Assembly (NCBI GenBank): GCA_964445305.1
Contig: CAYUKK010000187.1
Location: 1-38,040 of the forward strand
Direction: 5' to 3'
Origin: CAYUKK01 sp964445305
GTDB lineage: Bacteria > Acidobacteriota > Aminicenantia > Aminicenantales > UBA8522
Length of the DNA: 38,040 nt
The notes beneath the pieces were generated by a model. It ran no database searches. It saw only the letters and a program-made list of their open reading frames with translations, and was not told the DNA's origin. Positions within the stretch are counted from its first letter, which is position 1; every line of letters begins with the position of its first letter. Made by a program: the position numbers and the translations under genes. Below are positions 1 to 8,540 of this stretch, one piece after another.

Positions 1-767
1 AGGATGAGGCTAATATTGTTCAAGCACACGGACTCGTCTTCCTGGCTGTGGGCTTCTCTGGCCAGCTCTAACGCCTGGGAATAGTGGTCGAGAGCTTTAA
101 GGTAATCCTTGCGCCAGAAAGAATACATGCCCAGGTTGCTCAGGCATTTTACCTGTTCTTTGAGGTCGTTGAGTTTTTTGGCCAGGAGCAAGGCGTTCAA
201 GTTCAGGGAAAGAAAAGATTCTCGCTCCTGTTTTGCCCAAGCGGTCAAACTGAGCTGTCGGAGACATTTGACCACATGCTCCTCGCTCCTCATTTTTTGG
301 GCCGTTTGGACGGCCTCGAGGAAGTTGCGGGAGGACCGGTCCAGGTTACCCCGAAGACGGTCTGCTCGGCCCGTGTTATAGAGTTCGAGCACCCGGAGGG
401 CAAGGCGACACTCTTCTTCCCTCCCGACAAGGCCGAGCTCCTGGCAAGCATCCAGGGCCCGGACGTAGAAGTCGCGCGAATCATCCTGTTGATTAAGGGC
501 CCAGGTGAGTTTTCCTAAATCCATCAGTGTCTCGGCCTCTTTCTCTCTATCACCCATTTTCCTGGCCAGCTCTTCAGCCCGGCTCAGGAGGGCAAAAGCC
601 GCTTCAAAATATCCCTCCCGCCACCGAATGGAGGCGATTTTGACGGTCTGGAGGTATTCCCTGTCCAGTTTTTTCAAGTTTTCGGGGGTATCTATGGTCG
701 TGGCCGAAATAAGTGCAGAAAAAATGATGCCCCAAAAGATAAAAAAGCGCTCGAACCGGAACTTCAT
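1..767 (-). CDS. TPR-repeat protein, 5' part (runs off the left edge)
   Basis: The reverse strand is open from an ATG at 767 to the window edge, giving 255 codons and no stop, so the C-terminus lies outside. The first residues (MKFRFERFFIFWGIIFSALI) form a signal peptide or membrane anchor. The rest is helical, with repeated TPR-like units such as YLKALDHYSQALELAREA near the edge and an earlier unit around YFEAAFALLSRAEELARKMG. Proteins of this shape are often the N-terminal half of TPR-CHAT or TPR-signalling proteins, but the part that would show this is missing. The start is preceded by a weak AGGCGGG Shine-Dalgarno. TPRs mediate protein-protein contacts; the partner is unknown. Two forward-strand open frames over the same bases have no family character and are read as shadows. 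Confidence 0.8.
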   Translation of the reverse strand, partial: MKFRFERFFIFWGIIFSALISATTIDTPENLKKLDREYLQTVKIASIRWREGYFEAAFALLSRAEELARKMGDREKEAETLMDLGKLTWALNQQDDSRDFYVRALDACQELGLVGREEECRLALRVLELYNTGRADRLRGNLDRSSRNFLEAVQTAQKMRSEEHVVKCLRQLSLTAWAKQERESFLSLNLNALLLAKKLNDLKEQVKCLSNLGMYSFWRKDYLKALDHYSQALELAREAHSQEDESVCLNNISLI

Positions 768-1043
768 CGCCCGCCTATATTACATGATTTTTTTTCAAAA
801 ATCTTCGGGCAGTATGGCTCTGGAATTACCATCAGGAACACCCGACGGACCCAGCTGCTGTCAACCCGCGAAGCGCGCCAATCATCGGCTGTGCTTTCCT
901 TCATGCCCATTTCTTAAAATGGCAGGCGCTTTAGGTTGACGAGAATTTTTGAACGGCAATTCTGGGATGGACCGAGCAGACGGTCGTCGAATTTGAATTA
1001 GCGCTCTTTTTGGGTTGGAATCCTTGTTGGAAGACTAAAGGAA

Positions 1044-1119
1044 TCGGGGAGGGGGGATTCGAACCCCCGACCCCAGCGTCCCGAACGCTGTGCGCTAAAC
1101 CAGGCTGCGCTACTCCCCG
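1044..1119 (-). tRNA. tRNA-Pro(CGG)
   Basis: Read on the reverse strand, the sequence folds into a full cloverleaf. The acceptor stem is CGGGGAG/CTCCCCG with the C1-G72 pair typical of bacterial tRNA-Pro. The anticodon stem is CAGCG/CGCTG around loop TTCGGGA (anticodon CGG, codon CCG), and the T-arm is GGGGG-TTCGAAT-CCCCC. The discriminator is A and the 3' CCA is not encoded. It is divergent from the S46-pst operon. Confidence 0.96.
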
Positions 1120-1131
1120 CTGAGCTTTCCT

Positions 1132-1140
1132 ATTATAACA
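1132..1140 (-). promoter_or_regulatory. Extended -10 promoter of tRNA-Pro(CGG)
   Basis: The reverse strand reads TGTTATAAT, a perfect -10 hexamer with the upstream TG of an extended -10 promoter, ending 12 bp before the tRNA 5' end. No good -35 hexamer is seen 17 bp upstream, as is normal for extended -10 promoters. The same element at the same distance precedes the second tRNA-Pro. Confidence 0.7.
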
Positions 1141-1221
1141 GAATCCTGGAAGGAGAAAAGCCCGAACCCGTTTTCCGAAGCAGCAAAGCGTTAGGGGGTC
1201 GGTTCGGACGGCCTGGCATGG

Positions 1222-1250
1222 TTGACTTCCCGCACCTTTACAGGTATGAA
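1222..1250 (+). promoter_or_regulatory. Sigma-70 promoter of the S46-pst operon
   Basis: TTGACT (1222-1227), a 17-bp spacer, then TATGAA (1245-1250): 5/6 and 4/6 matches at ideal spacing. Transcription would start near 1257, about 30 nt before the peptidase ATG at 1288. I see no obvious Pho-box direct repeats here, so phosphate control is not evident from the sequence. Confidence 0.6.
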
Positions 1251-1287
1251 TAAGGCGGCCTTCGATGTGGCTCAAGAGGAGAAAAAG

Positions 1288-3441
1288 ATGAAAGTCAAGC
1301 GGTTCCTTATTGGATTGTTCCTGGGCGGTGTTCTTTCTTCCCTCGTCATGGCAGATGAAGGGATGTGGATGCCGCACCAGATGAAAGACCTCAACCTCCA
1401 GTCTCTGGGGCTGCGGATGAACCCGGCCGACTTGTACAAAGAAGATGGCACGGGGCTTATGAGCGCGGTCATCAGCCTCGGCGGAGCGACAGCGGAATTT
1501 GTTTCGGCCGAAGGGCTGATCCTGACGAATCATCACGTCGCCTTCGGTGCCCTCCAGAGAGCCTCGAGCGCTGAGAAAGACTACATCAAAAACGGCTTTC
1601 TTGCTCGAACAAAAAGCGAGGAAATACCGGCGGCAGGTTATGTGGCTGATGTCCTCCTTGGCTACGAAGAAGTGACGCCCCGGATAGAGGCTGCCATCAG
1701 GCCCAACATGAGCTTCCGGGAAATCTACGAAGCCATCGAGAAGGCGGAGAAGGAGATCATCGCCGATGCTGAGAAATGGAGCAAAGACCTCCGCTGCACC
1801 ATTGCCCGCATGTACAGCGGCAACCGGTACTATCTTTTTAGGTTCAAGAGAATCCGGGATGTTCGCCTTGTCTACGCTCCTCCCCAAGACCTGGGCAATT
1901 TCGGGGGGGAAGTGGATAACTGGATGTGGCCCCGCCATACCTGTGATTTTTCTTTTCTCCGCGCCTACGTGGCCAAAGACGGGAGCGGCGCCGAATACAG
2001 CCCGGACAATATTCCCTATCAGCCCAAATCTTTCCTCAAGATTTCTCTCGACGGTGTCAAGGAGGGAGATTTTACCTTCGTTATGGGCTATCCCGGCCGT
2101 ACCTACCGGAACTTGACTCTGGCCGAGTTGCGGCTGGAAAGAGAAAGCTTGAATCGGCGGGTGGCTGAGTTCAAGGATATTATCGACTTCTACGAGAAGG
2201 TCAGCCAGGGCAAACGGGATGTCGAGATCAAGTACGCCAGCCGAATGCGGGGCCTTTTGAATTCTCTAAAAAATTATCGAGCAAAACTCGAGGGCATGGA
2301 GCGTGCTGCCCTCTTTGAGAAGAAAGAAGCCTTTGAGAATGAGTTCTTAAAATGGGTTAGCCAGGACTCCGCCAGACAGAAACAGTATGGCGACATTCTC
2401 CGGCGAATTGAGGATTTCATGGGGCGATACGCGGATTTCGCCTGGAGGAATGAATCCCTGACCGGAATTACGGGGGCTTCGTCCGGCTCGACCGTCCTCT
2501 CCCAGGGATATCTCATTTTGAGGGCGGTTGAGGAAAGACAGAAGCCTGACGCCGAGAGGGAACCAGCCTTCCAGGAAAGGAACCTTCCCTACCTCAAGCA
2601 GAACATCCAGCTGGCCGAGCGGGGCTACGACCTTCCCACGGACCGCGCTTTCCTCAAGCATCAGCTGAAAAAATTTCTGGCCCGGCCGGCTGGAGAAATT
2701 CCCGCTGCGCTGCAGGCACTCATTGTCCGAAAATCGGAAATGGCTATCGAGGAGTTTGTCGATAGCCTTTATAACAAGACCATTTTGGCTGACCCTCAAA
2801 AGAGGCTGGAGCTCTTGATGATGAGCCCGCCGCAACTGCGCGCCGTGGAGGATCCGGTCATCGAATTTGCCGCCGAACTGGAGAAAGAACTCAAGGCCTT
2901 GCGTGAGCAGAGCAAATCCCTCCAGCAGGAGCGCGCCGAGCTCAAGAAAACCTATGAAGCAGCCCTCCTCGAGCGGTACCAGGGGAAGCTTGCTCCAGAC
3001 GCCAATGGCACGATTCGTTTCACCTACGGTCGTGTCGAAGGCTATCGTCCGAGGGATGCCGTCTTGTATCGTCCCGTGACGACACTCCGGGGAGTCATGG
3101 AGAAAGATACAGGGAGTTTTCCCTTTTACGTGCCGGAAAGGCTCAAGGAGCTTTATCGGGCCAAAGATTTTGGCCGTTACGAGGACAAGGCTCTCGGCGA
3201 TATCCCCTGCTGCTTCCTGAACACGACTAACGTCACGGGCGGGAATTCGGGCTCACCGACGCTCAACGCGGGCGGCGAATTGGTCGGCATCATTTTTGAT
3301 ATGACCTATGAGAGTGTCATCGGCGATTATTATGTCGTCCCCGAGCTCCAGCGCTCGATCAGCGTGGACATCCGGTATGTCCTCTTCATCGCCGAGAAAT
3401 TTTCTGGCGCCACCCATATTCTCAAGGAGCTCGGCATTTAG
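1288..3441 (+). CDS. S46 family dipeptidyl peptidase (DPP7/DPP11-like)
   Basis: A secreted serine exopeptidase of the S46 family, which releases dipeptides from the N-termini of peptides in the periplasm. The 717-aa length fits the family (about 700-720). Residues 1-21 are a signal peptide ending in a typical Ala-x-Ala-like site (LVMA|DEG). The trypsin-like triad is visible: His in LTNHHV (H82/H83), Asp in the DNWMWPRHTCDF segment (probably D220), and the nucleophile in GGNSGSP (S654). The residue that sets S1 specificity in characterised members (Gly in DPP7, Arg673 in DPP11) aligns with Met672 in the segment IIFDMTYES, so the substrate preference is uncertain. The ATG at 1288 is chosen because AGAGGAGAAAAAG precedes it and the -10 box lies inside any longer frame. 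Its TAG stop is followed directly by the pstS ATG. Confidence 0.93.
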   Translation: MKVKRFLIGLFLGGVLSSLVMADEGMWMPHQMKDLNLQSLGLRMNPADLYKEDGTGLMSAVISLGGATAEFVSAEGLILTNHHVAFGALQRASSAEKDYIKNGFLARTKSEEIPAAGYVADVLLGYEEVTPRIEAAIRPNMSFREIYEAIEKAEKEIIADAEKWSKDLRCTIARMYSGNRYYLFRFKRIRDVRLVYAPPQDLGNFGGEVDNWMWPRHTCDFSFLRAYVAKDGSGAEYSPDNIPYQPKSFLKISLDGVKEGDFTFVMGYPGRTYRNLTLAELRLERESLNRRVAEFKDIIDFYEKVSQGKRDVEIKYASRMRGLLNSLKNYRAKLEGMERAALFEKKEAFENEFLKWVSQDSARQKQYGDILRRIEDFMGRYADFAWRNESLTGITGASSGSTVLSQGYLILRAVEERQKPDAEREPAFQERNLPYLKQNIQLAERGYDLPTDRAFLKHQLKKFLARPAGEIPAALQALIVRKSEMAIEEFVDSLYNKTILADPQKRLELLMMSPPQLRAVEDPVIEFAAELEKELKALREQSKSLQQERAELKKTYEAALLERYQGKLAPDANGTIRFTYGRVEGYRPRDAVLYRPVTTLRGVMEKDTGSFPFYVPERLKELYRAKDFGRYEDKALGDIPCCFLNTTNVTGGNSGSPTLNAGGELVGIIFDMTYESVIGDYYVVPELQRSISVDIRYVLFIAEKFSGATHILKELGI

Positions 3442-4296
3442 ATGGCCCTCAGGCCGGCGGGAATTCCTGGTTACTTGAACTTGAGGGAGCATCTCGCCGT
3501 CCTGGTTGGTCTCTTCCTCTTGGGAGCGACCTCTATTTTGAGCTCGAGCTGCGGGCGCTCCTCGGCGGAGAAGAGTATCACCATTGCTGGGTCGACGAGT
3601 GTCCAACCCTTCGCTGACCGTTGGGCCGAGGTCTACATGAAGAAGCATCATGGTCTGAGCATCAATGTCCAGGGGGGCGGCTCGAGCGCTGGAATCCAGG
3701 CGGCCAAATCCGGCGCAGCCCATATCGGGATGTCTTCGCGTGACTTAAGGCCAGAAGAGAAGGGCTTGCTTGAGGTCATTGTCGCTTGGGATGGGCTGGC
3801 CATCATCGTCCATCCCACCAACCCTGTCGATGAGCTGAGCATCGTCCAAATCCAGAACATTTTCGCCGGCAACATCAGGAGCTGGGCCCTTGTTGGCGGT
3901 CCGGATAAAGAAATCCACGTCGTCACTCGGGAAGAGGGCTCGGGAACCCGGGGTGCATTTCTCGAGATGGTCATGGGGAGGATGAGGATTTCCAAACGGG
4001 CCATCGTTCAGGATTCCAATGGCACGGTCAGGGAGATTGTGGCCAACGACCCCTTCAGCATTGGTTATATTTCGCTCGGCCTTGTTAACGAAAGGGTCAA
4101 GGCCGTTCGGCTCGATGGAGTGGAAGCGAGCGTTGAGAATATTGAGGACAAAAAATACCGACTCGTCCGACCTTTTCTTTTTGTAACTTCAGGTCCGCCC
4201 GGACCGGGAGTGAGGGATTTTCTCAACTTTGTTCTCTCCCGCGAAGGCCAAGAGCTTATCGAGGAAGAAGGCTTGATTCCAGTATACAAGGAATAG
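3442..4296 (+). CDS. pstS: Phosphate ABC transporter substrate-binding protein PstS
   Basis: Periplasmic or lipid-anchored phosphate-binding protein of the high-affinity Pst transporter, 284 aa. An N-terminal hydrophobic segment (about residues 18-33) ends at Cys37 in SSSC, a weak lipobox, so membrane anchoring is plausible but not certain. The family phosphate-binding segments are present: GSTSVQPF (T52, S53), GGGSSAG (S81/S82), SSRDL (D101) and REEGSGTRGAF (R163, S167, T169). The gene starts on the base after the S46 stop codon, with AAGGAG about 12 nt upstream inside the peptidase gene, so the two are very likely co-transcribed and translationally coupled. pstC follows after 6 bp. Confidence 0.94.
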   Translation: MALRPAGIPGYLNLREHLAVLVGLFLLGATSILSSSCGRSSAEKSITIAGSTSVQPFADRWAEVYMKKHHGLSINVQGGGSSAGIQAAKSGAAHIGMSSRDLRPEEKGLLEVIVAWDGLAIIVHPTNPVDELSIVQIQNIFAGNIRSWALVGGPDKEIHVVTREEGSGTRGAFLEMVMGRMRISKRAIVQDSNGTVREIVANDPFSIGYISLGLVNERVKAVRLDGVEASVENIEDKKYRLVRPFLFVTSGPPGPGVRDFLNFVLSREGQELIEEEGLIPVYKE

Positions 4297-4302
4297 GACA
4301 GG

Positions 4303-5160
4303 ATGACCAGCCTGGAGAGGAAAGAGAGCCTCATCCGCATCACCCTGCTCCTCGTTGCCTTCTCCGCTGTCTCTGTGCTCGTCATGATCACCTTTTTTAT
4401 CTTCGGGGAAGGAACGCCGATCATGTTAAGGTACGGGCTCAAGAAATTCCTCTTCAACCTGGACTGGTTCCCCACTCAAGGGAGTTATGGACTCTTGCCC
4501 ATGATCGTGGGGTCGATTCTTGTCACAAGCGGGGCTTTGATGATCGGCGTTCCTTTTGGGCTCGCCGGCGCGGTTTTTCTCACCGAGTTCTCTTCCAAAA
4601 AGATGCGCCGCATCATCAAGCCCGTCATTGAACTGCTCGCCGGCATCCCCTCCGTGGTTTACGGCTTTATGGGTGTTGTCGTCCTCGTGCCCTTCATTCG
4701 TGAAACATTCGGCGGGCCCGGCCTTTCTGTCCTCGCTGCCTCTATCATCCTCGGCATCATGATCCTGCCGACAATCATCAGCATCTCCATCGACTCTCTG
4801 GAAGCGGTCCCTCCTTCCTATCGGGAGGGTTCCATCGCCCTGGGAGCGACTCGATGGCAGACAACCCGAATGGTCATGTTTCCCGCGGCTCGCTCAGGCA
4901 TCCTGGCCAGCATCATCCTGGGGATGGGGAGGGCCATTGGCGAGACGATGGCCGTCATCATGATTGCCGGGAACGCTATCGCCATCCCTCGCACGCCACT
5001 TGAACCGGTGCGAACGCTGACTTCGAACATCGCTCTGGAGATGGCCTACGCCAGCGGTGAACATCGGGAAGCTCTGTTCGCCACCGGTGTCATCCTTTTC
5101 CTCATCATTATGGTGCTTAACACCGCCGCCAACCTGACATCGAGAAAGAGGGGAAGATAG
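4303..5160 (+). CDS. pstC: Phosphate ABC transporter permease PstC
   Basis: Inner-membrane permease subunit of the Pst complex, 285 aa, with six predicted hydrophobic segments (first at about residues 12-33). The cytoplasmic EAA loop that docks on the ATPase is clear: SLEAVPPSYREGSIALGATRW then IILGMGRAIGETMAV. It lies between pstS and pstA with gaps of only a few bases, and GGACAGG immediately precedes the ATG as ribosome-binding site. The order S-C-A-B is the standard pst order, which separates PstC from PstA as well as sequence does. Confidence 0.93.
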   Translation: MTSLERKESLIRITLLLVAFSAVSVLVMITFFIFGEGTPIMLRYGLKKFLFNLDWFPTQGSYGLLPMIVGSILVTSGALMIGVPFGLAGAVFLTEFSSKKMRRIIKPVIELLAGIPSVVYGFMGVVVLVPFIRETFGGPGLSVLAASIILGIMILPTIISISIDSLEAVPPSYREGSIALGATRWQTTRMVMFPAARSGILASIILGMGRAIGETMAVIMIAGNAIAIPRTPLEPVRTLTSNIALEMAYASGEHREALFATGVILFLIIMVLNTAANLTSRKRGR

Positions 5161-5162
5161 AC

Positions 5163-5999
5163 GTGCGCCTTGATCGCCGGACGGAACAGAAGTTGGTCCA
5201 AAGCGGACTCTGGTTTTTTACGGCCTTAACCATCTTCATTCTTATCTTCATCATCTTTTTCATCCTGAAAAACGGTCTGCCCGTCCTCAGCTTCAAGTTT
5301 TTTTTCACCAATCCACGGGAAATGGGGAGAACAGGGGGGATATTCTCGACCATTGTCGGAACTGCAGCCCTCGTCGTTATGGCTATCCTCATCGCCACGC
5401 CGTTCGGCCTCGGCACAGCCATCTATCTCACTGAGTACACAAGAGAAAACGTGGTCACCCGGATTATCCGTTTTGGCGCGGAATGCTTGGCCGGCATTCC
5501 CTCCATCATCTTCGGGCTTTTCGGGTTCATCCTCTTTGTGACCAAGCTGAAATTTGGCTGGTCGATTCTTAGCGGTGGCTTGACCCTCGCTTTCATGGTC
5601 CTTCCGACCATCATTCGGACGAGCGAGGAGGCCATCAAGGCCGTCCCTTGGGCGTACCGGGAAGTGAGCTATTCCCTCGGGAGCACGAGGTGGCAGACAG
5701 TGACACGCGTTGTTCTGCCCTCGGCCCTGCCGGGAATTGTTACGGGGGTCATCCTCAGCATCGGCCGGAGTATCGGCGAGACGGCGGCGGTCATTTTTAC
5801 AGCCGGAAGCGCTCTGCGGCTGCCCACCTCCATCTACTCTTCTTCGCGGACGATGTCCGTTCACTTCTATATCCTGGCGCGGGAAGGCATCTCGATGCCC
5901 CATGCTTATGGCACAGCGGCTGTTCTCATCTTGGCCATTCTGGTCATTAACCTCTTGACGTATTTTTTGATGAGCCGGTTCATGAGAAAATATTGTTAG
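5163..5999 (+). CDS. pstA: Phosphate ABC transporter permease PstA
   Basis: Second permease of the Pst transporter, 278 aa, with about six membrane segments. The EAA loop is SEEAIKAVPWAYREVSYSLGSTRW followed by ILSIGRSIGETAAVIFTAGSAL, characteristic of PstA. It starts at a GTG two bases after the pstC stop, with GAGGGGAAG as ribosome-binding site. The ATPase gene follows after 10 bp. PstA and PstC form the heterodimeric channel, which is relevant to the paired, non-identical ATPases encoded next. Confidence 0.92.
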   Translation: MRLDRRTEQKLVQSGLWFFTALTIFILIFIIFFILKNGLPVLSFKFFFTNPREMGRTGGIFSTIVGTAALVVMAILIATPFGLGTAIYLTEYTRENVVTRIIRFGAECLAGIPSIIFGLFGFILFVTKLKFGWSILSGGLTLAFMVLPTIIRTSEEAIKAVPWAYREVSYSLGSTRWQTVTRVVLPSALPGIVTGVILSIGRSIGETAAVIFTAGSALRLPTSIYSSSRTMSVHFYILAREGISMPHAYGTAAVLILAILVINLLTYFLMSRFMRKYC

Positions 6000-6009
6000 A
6001 GGAGAGGAA

Positions 6010-6771
6010 ATGGTGCCGTCGTTGGCCATTCGAGCGCAAGGCTTCAGCCATTATTTTGGGGCCAAACAAACCTTGAAAAATATCAATCTTGAGGTTCGCC
6101 AGAATGAAATTTTGGGGATTATTGGACCGGCTGGAAGCGGCAAATCCACTTTCCTTCGCTCTCTCAACAGGCTGAATGACCTTGTCCCCGGCTCAAGGGT
6201 GGAGGGGTTGCTGGAGGTGGAAGGCAGGAATATTTATGAGCCCGGGATAAGCGTCACAGAGCTCCGCCGCCGATTGGGCATGGTTTTTGCTCTGCCCGTG
6301 CCTCTTCCCCGGTCGGTTTTCGAGAACGTTGCCTTCGGCGCGCGAATGGCTGGAGTCAAGGATGAAGAGGAGCTGACCCGGCTCGTCACCGATGCCCTGA
6401 AAAAAACGGCTCTCTGGGACGAAGTCGTGACCAGGCTGGAAACGAGCGCTCTCAAGCTCTCCGGTGGGCAGCAGCAGCGGCTCTGTATTGCCCGCATCCT
6501 CGCTCTCAAGCCGCGCTTCATTCTCCTCGATGAGCCGACTTCAGGCCTTGACCCTGTGTCGACGATGAAAATCGAGGAGACCCTCCGCGAGCTCAAGAAA
6601 GAATATACGATTATCCTGGTCACGAATAACACGAAACAGGCAGCGCGTGTGGCTGACAGGACGGCGTTTTTTCTCAACGGCGAGCTCATCGAGGTCGATG
6701 AGACGGTGACCATTTTTTCTGCCCCCTCCGACCCCCGGACGAACGATTTCATCAGGGGTAGGTTCGGTTGA
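6010..6771 (+). CDS. PstB-type ATPase with degenerate Q-loop and H-loop
   Basis: ABC ATPase of the PstB family, 253 aa. Walker A (GPAGSGKST, about residues 37-45), the signature LSGGQ (150-154), Walker B with the catalytic Glu (FILLDEPTSGLD) and the D-loop are intact. Two normally invariant residues are lost. The Q-loop reads MVFALP, with Ala94 where PstB has Gln. The switch region reads LVTNNT, with Asn206 where the H-loop His belongs. Hydrolysis at the site built from its own Walker motifs should be impaired, but it can donate a normal signature to a partner. The partner is presumably the next gene, 10 bp downstream. It follows pstA by 10 bp with GAGGAG before the start. Phosphate import is inferred from context. 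Confidence 0.88.
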   Translation: MVPSLAIRAQGFSHYFGAKQTLKNINLEVRQNEILGIIGPAGSGKSTFLRSLNRLNDLVPGSRVEGLLEVEGRNIYEPGISVTELRRRLGMVFALPVPLPRSVFENVAFGARMAGVKDEEELTRLVTDALKKTALWDEVVTRLETSALKLSGGQQQRLCIARILALKPRFILLDEPTSGLDPVSTMKIEETLRELKKEYTIILVTNNTKQAARVADRTAFFLNGELIEVDETVTIFSAPSDPRTNDFIRGRFG

Positions 6772-6781
6772 GCGTTAGGCT

Positions 6782-7534
6782 ATGAGCATCATCGAAGTCA
6801 GGAACTTATCCGTTTTTTATGGGAATTTTCAGGCCCTTAAGGACATTCATCTCAACATTGAAGAAAGGAAGATCACAGCGCTCATCGGCCCTTCTGGATG
6901 TGGCAAGACGACTTTTCTTCGCTGCCTGAACCGGATGAACGACTTTGTCGAGGGCGCGCGGGTCAAGGGTCAAGTCTTCTTCGACGGAATTGATATCTAC
7001 GGCCAAGGAATCGACCTCCTGGAGTTGCGACGGAAAGTGGGGATGGTTTTTCAGAGGCCCAATCCATTCCCGCTGAGCATCTACGACAATGTGATTTACG
7101 GACTTCGCGTTCACGGCGTGCGCGACCGGGCGCTCATCCAGGAAAGGCTGCGCTGGAGCCTGGAGGCAGTCCACCTCTGGGCGGAACTGAAGGACGAGCT
7201 CGACCGCAGCGCCCTCACTCTTTCTGGGGAGCAGCAGCAGCGGCTGTGTATCGCCCGACTGATTGCCGTTGAGCCAGAAATCCTGCTCATGGACGAGCCC
7301 TGCTCGGCTCTCGACATGATGGCTACAGAGAACATCGAAAGCCTGATGCGCGAGCTCAAGAAAAAATACACCATCGTCATTGTCACGCACAACATGCAAC
7401 AGGCGGCTCGCGTCTCCGATTATGCCGGTTATTTTCTTCTGGGGGAGCTGGTCGAATTCGGGGAAACGCTTCAAGTCTTCACCGCTCCTCGCGACCGCCG
7501 GACAGAGGACTACATCACCGGCCGGTATGGATGA
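6782..7534 (+). CDS. pstB: PstB-type ATPase with altered signature motif (LSGEQ)
   Basis: Second PstB-family ATPase, 250 aa. Walker A (GPSGCGKTT), Q-loop Gln91 (MVFQRPNPFPLS), Walker B (EILLMDEPCSALD) and switch His203 (VTHNMQQAARVSD) match standard PstB. The signature is LSGEQ (147-151): Glu150 replaces the second Gly that contacts ATP gamma-phosphate across the dimer interface. Its own nucleotide motifs should be competent when paired with the LSGGQ of the upstream ATPase. Last gene of the operon; no phoU follows. The next gene starts about 200 bp downstream. Confidence 0.92.
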   Translation: MSIIEVRNLSVFYGNFQALKDIHLNIEERKITALIGPSGCGKTTFLRCLNRMNDFVEGARVKGQVFFDGIDIYGQGIDLLELRRKVGMVFQRPNPFPLSIYDNVIYGLRVHGVRDRALIQERLRWSLEAVHLWAELKDELDRSALTLSGEQQQRLCIARLIAVEPEILLMDEPCSALDMMATENIESLMRELKKKYTIVIVTHNMQQAARVSDYAGYFLLGELVEFGETLQVFTAPRDRRTEDYITGRYG

Positions 7535-7739
7535 GCTCCTCTATTCCGGAGGTGGCAGAAGAGAATGGCCGTGAGAAATGGTTCCGCTGAAAAGCTAAGA
7601 AGCCGGAAGTCCCATAAATCATGAGGAAAATGGAATCGGCGTTTGGGGGCCATGTTGAACATTTCCGTAGAAAAATTTTAGTTGACGTGTTAAACTCTGA
7701 CCAGAGCGTGGAAGCTTGGAAAAGCAAGGGAGAGAGAAT

Positions 7740-8525
7740 ATGCGCCTAAGGATTTTTCTCATCTGTCTTGCTTGTCTTTTTTCTTTTTCCCGTTGCCTGA
7801 TCGTCGTCGAGAGTCCCCCTTTTGGCCAGGAGCAATGGGTCCCCGGGGCGACCTTTGAAAGAGGCCTGCCTATGAAAAAGGGTGAAGAAATTTCCCTGGA
7901 GAACGCCCGGGGAGACATCGAGGTTGAGGGATGGGACGAAGAAAGGCTCGAAGTTCGAGCCGAGGCAAGGGAAGGGACTTTTCCGTCCCGTCGTCTTCGC
8001 TTCTATTCGTGGAGGCAGGCCGAACTCAATATCGAGGTGGCCCGCCAAGACGGAAGAATCCAGATCAAAACCGAACCCGACGTTCAAAAAAATATCTCCC
8101 GCTCTGTCCACTATGTTCTTCACGTCCCCCGTTCTGTTCATCTTCGAAGCGTGCGCAACGGGAGCGGTCATATCCGCGTCCGGGATATCTATGGCAGCGT
8201 CGTCATTGAGGCCGAAGAAGGAAATGTCACAGTCGAAAATTTCTCGGGGACCCTGGATATCGAGCTCGGCCAGGGCGACATCGAGGCTGAGGTTCTGGAC
8301 ATTCGTCCGGAGGATGAAATCCGCATGGTCACGGGGAGAGGCGACATCTCTCTGGCCATTGAGCCTCAAGCCCGGGTCGATATGGAGTTGAGCGCGCCCA
8401 ATGGGAGCGTGATCAGCGATTTTGACCTGAGTTCAGAGCGCGAGCCAGGAGCGAAGGCCCGTGTTTTCCTGAGCGCCCGCTACGGAGATATCCGGGTCAA
8501 GAAAGGGAACGGGAATAGAATCTAA
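7740..8525 (+). CDS. DUF4097-type beta-repeat envelope protein
   Basis: A 261-aa exported protein. An N-terminal hydrophobic segment (IFLICLACLFSFSRC) may be a signal peptide, possibly a lipoprotein signal with Cys at 19. The rest is short beta-strand repeats of the DUF4097/putative adhesin type: ISLENARGDIEVEGW near the start, then GSGHIRVRDI, GNVTVENFSG, LGQGDIEAEV and GRGDISLAIE. Such right-handed beta folds sit in the periplasm or on the surface; no enzymatic role is known. The ATG at 7740 is chosen over an upstream in-frame TTG because AAGGGAGAGAG precedes it. The DUF3014-like gene follows after 15 bp, so the two look like one operon. Confidence 0.75.
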   Translation: MRLRIFLICLACLFSFSRCLIVVESPPFGQEQWVPGATFERGLPMKKGEEISLENARGDIEVEGWDEERLEVRAEAREGTFPSRRLRFYSWRQAELNIEVARQDGRIQIKTEPDVQKNISRSVHYVLHVPRSVHLRSVRNGSGHIRVRDIYGSVVIEAEEGNVTVENFSGTLDIELGQGDIEAEVLDIRPEDEIRMVTGRGDISLAIEPQARVDMELSAPNGSVISDFDLSSEREPGAKARVFLSARYGDIRVKKGNGNRI

Positions 8526-8540
8526 CAAGGAAGGCTCAAA

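Noticed and set aside
931..1938. Long reverse open frame over the S46 gene and tRNA-Pro
   Set aside because: It crosses a tRNA and runs antisense to a gene with a clear catalytic triad; no family character.
7682..7710. TTGACG as -35 of a promoter for the DUF4097-like gene
   Set aside because: No acceptable -10 hexamer is found at 15-19 bp spacing.
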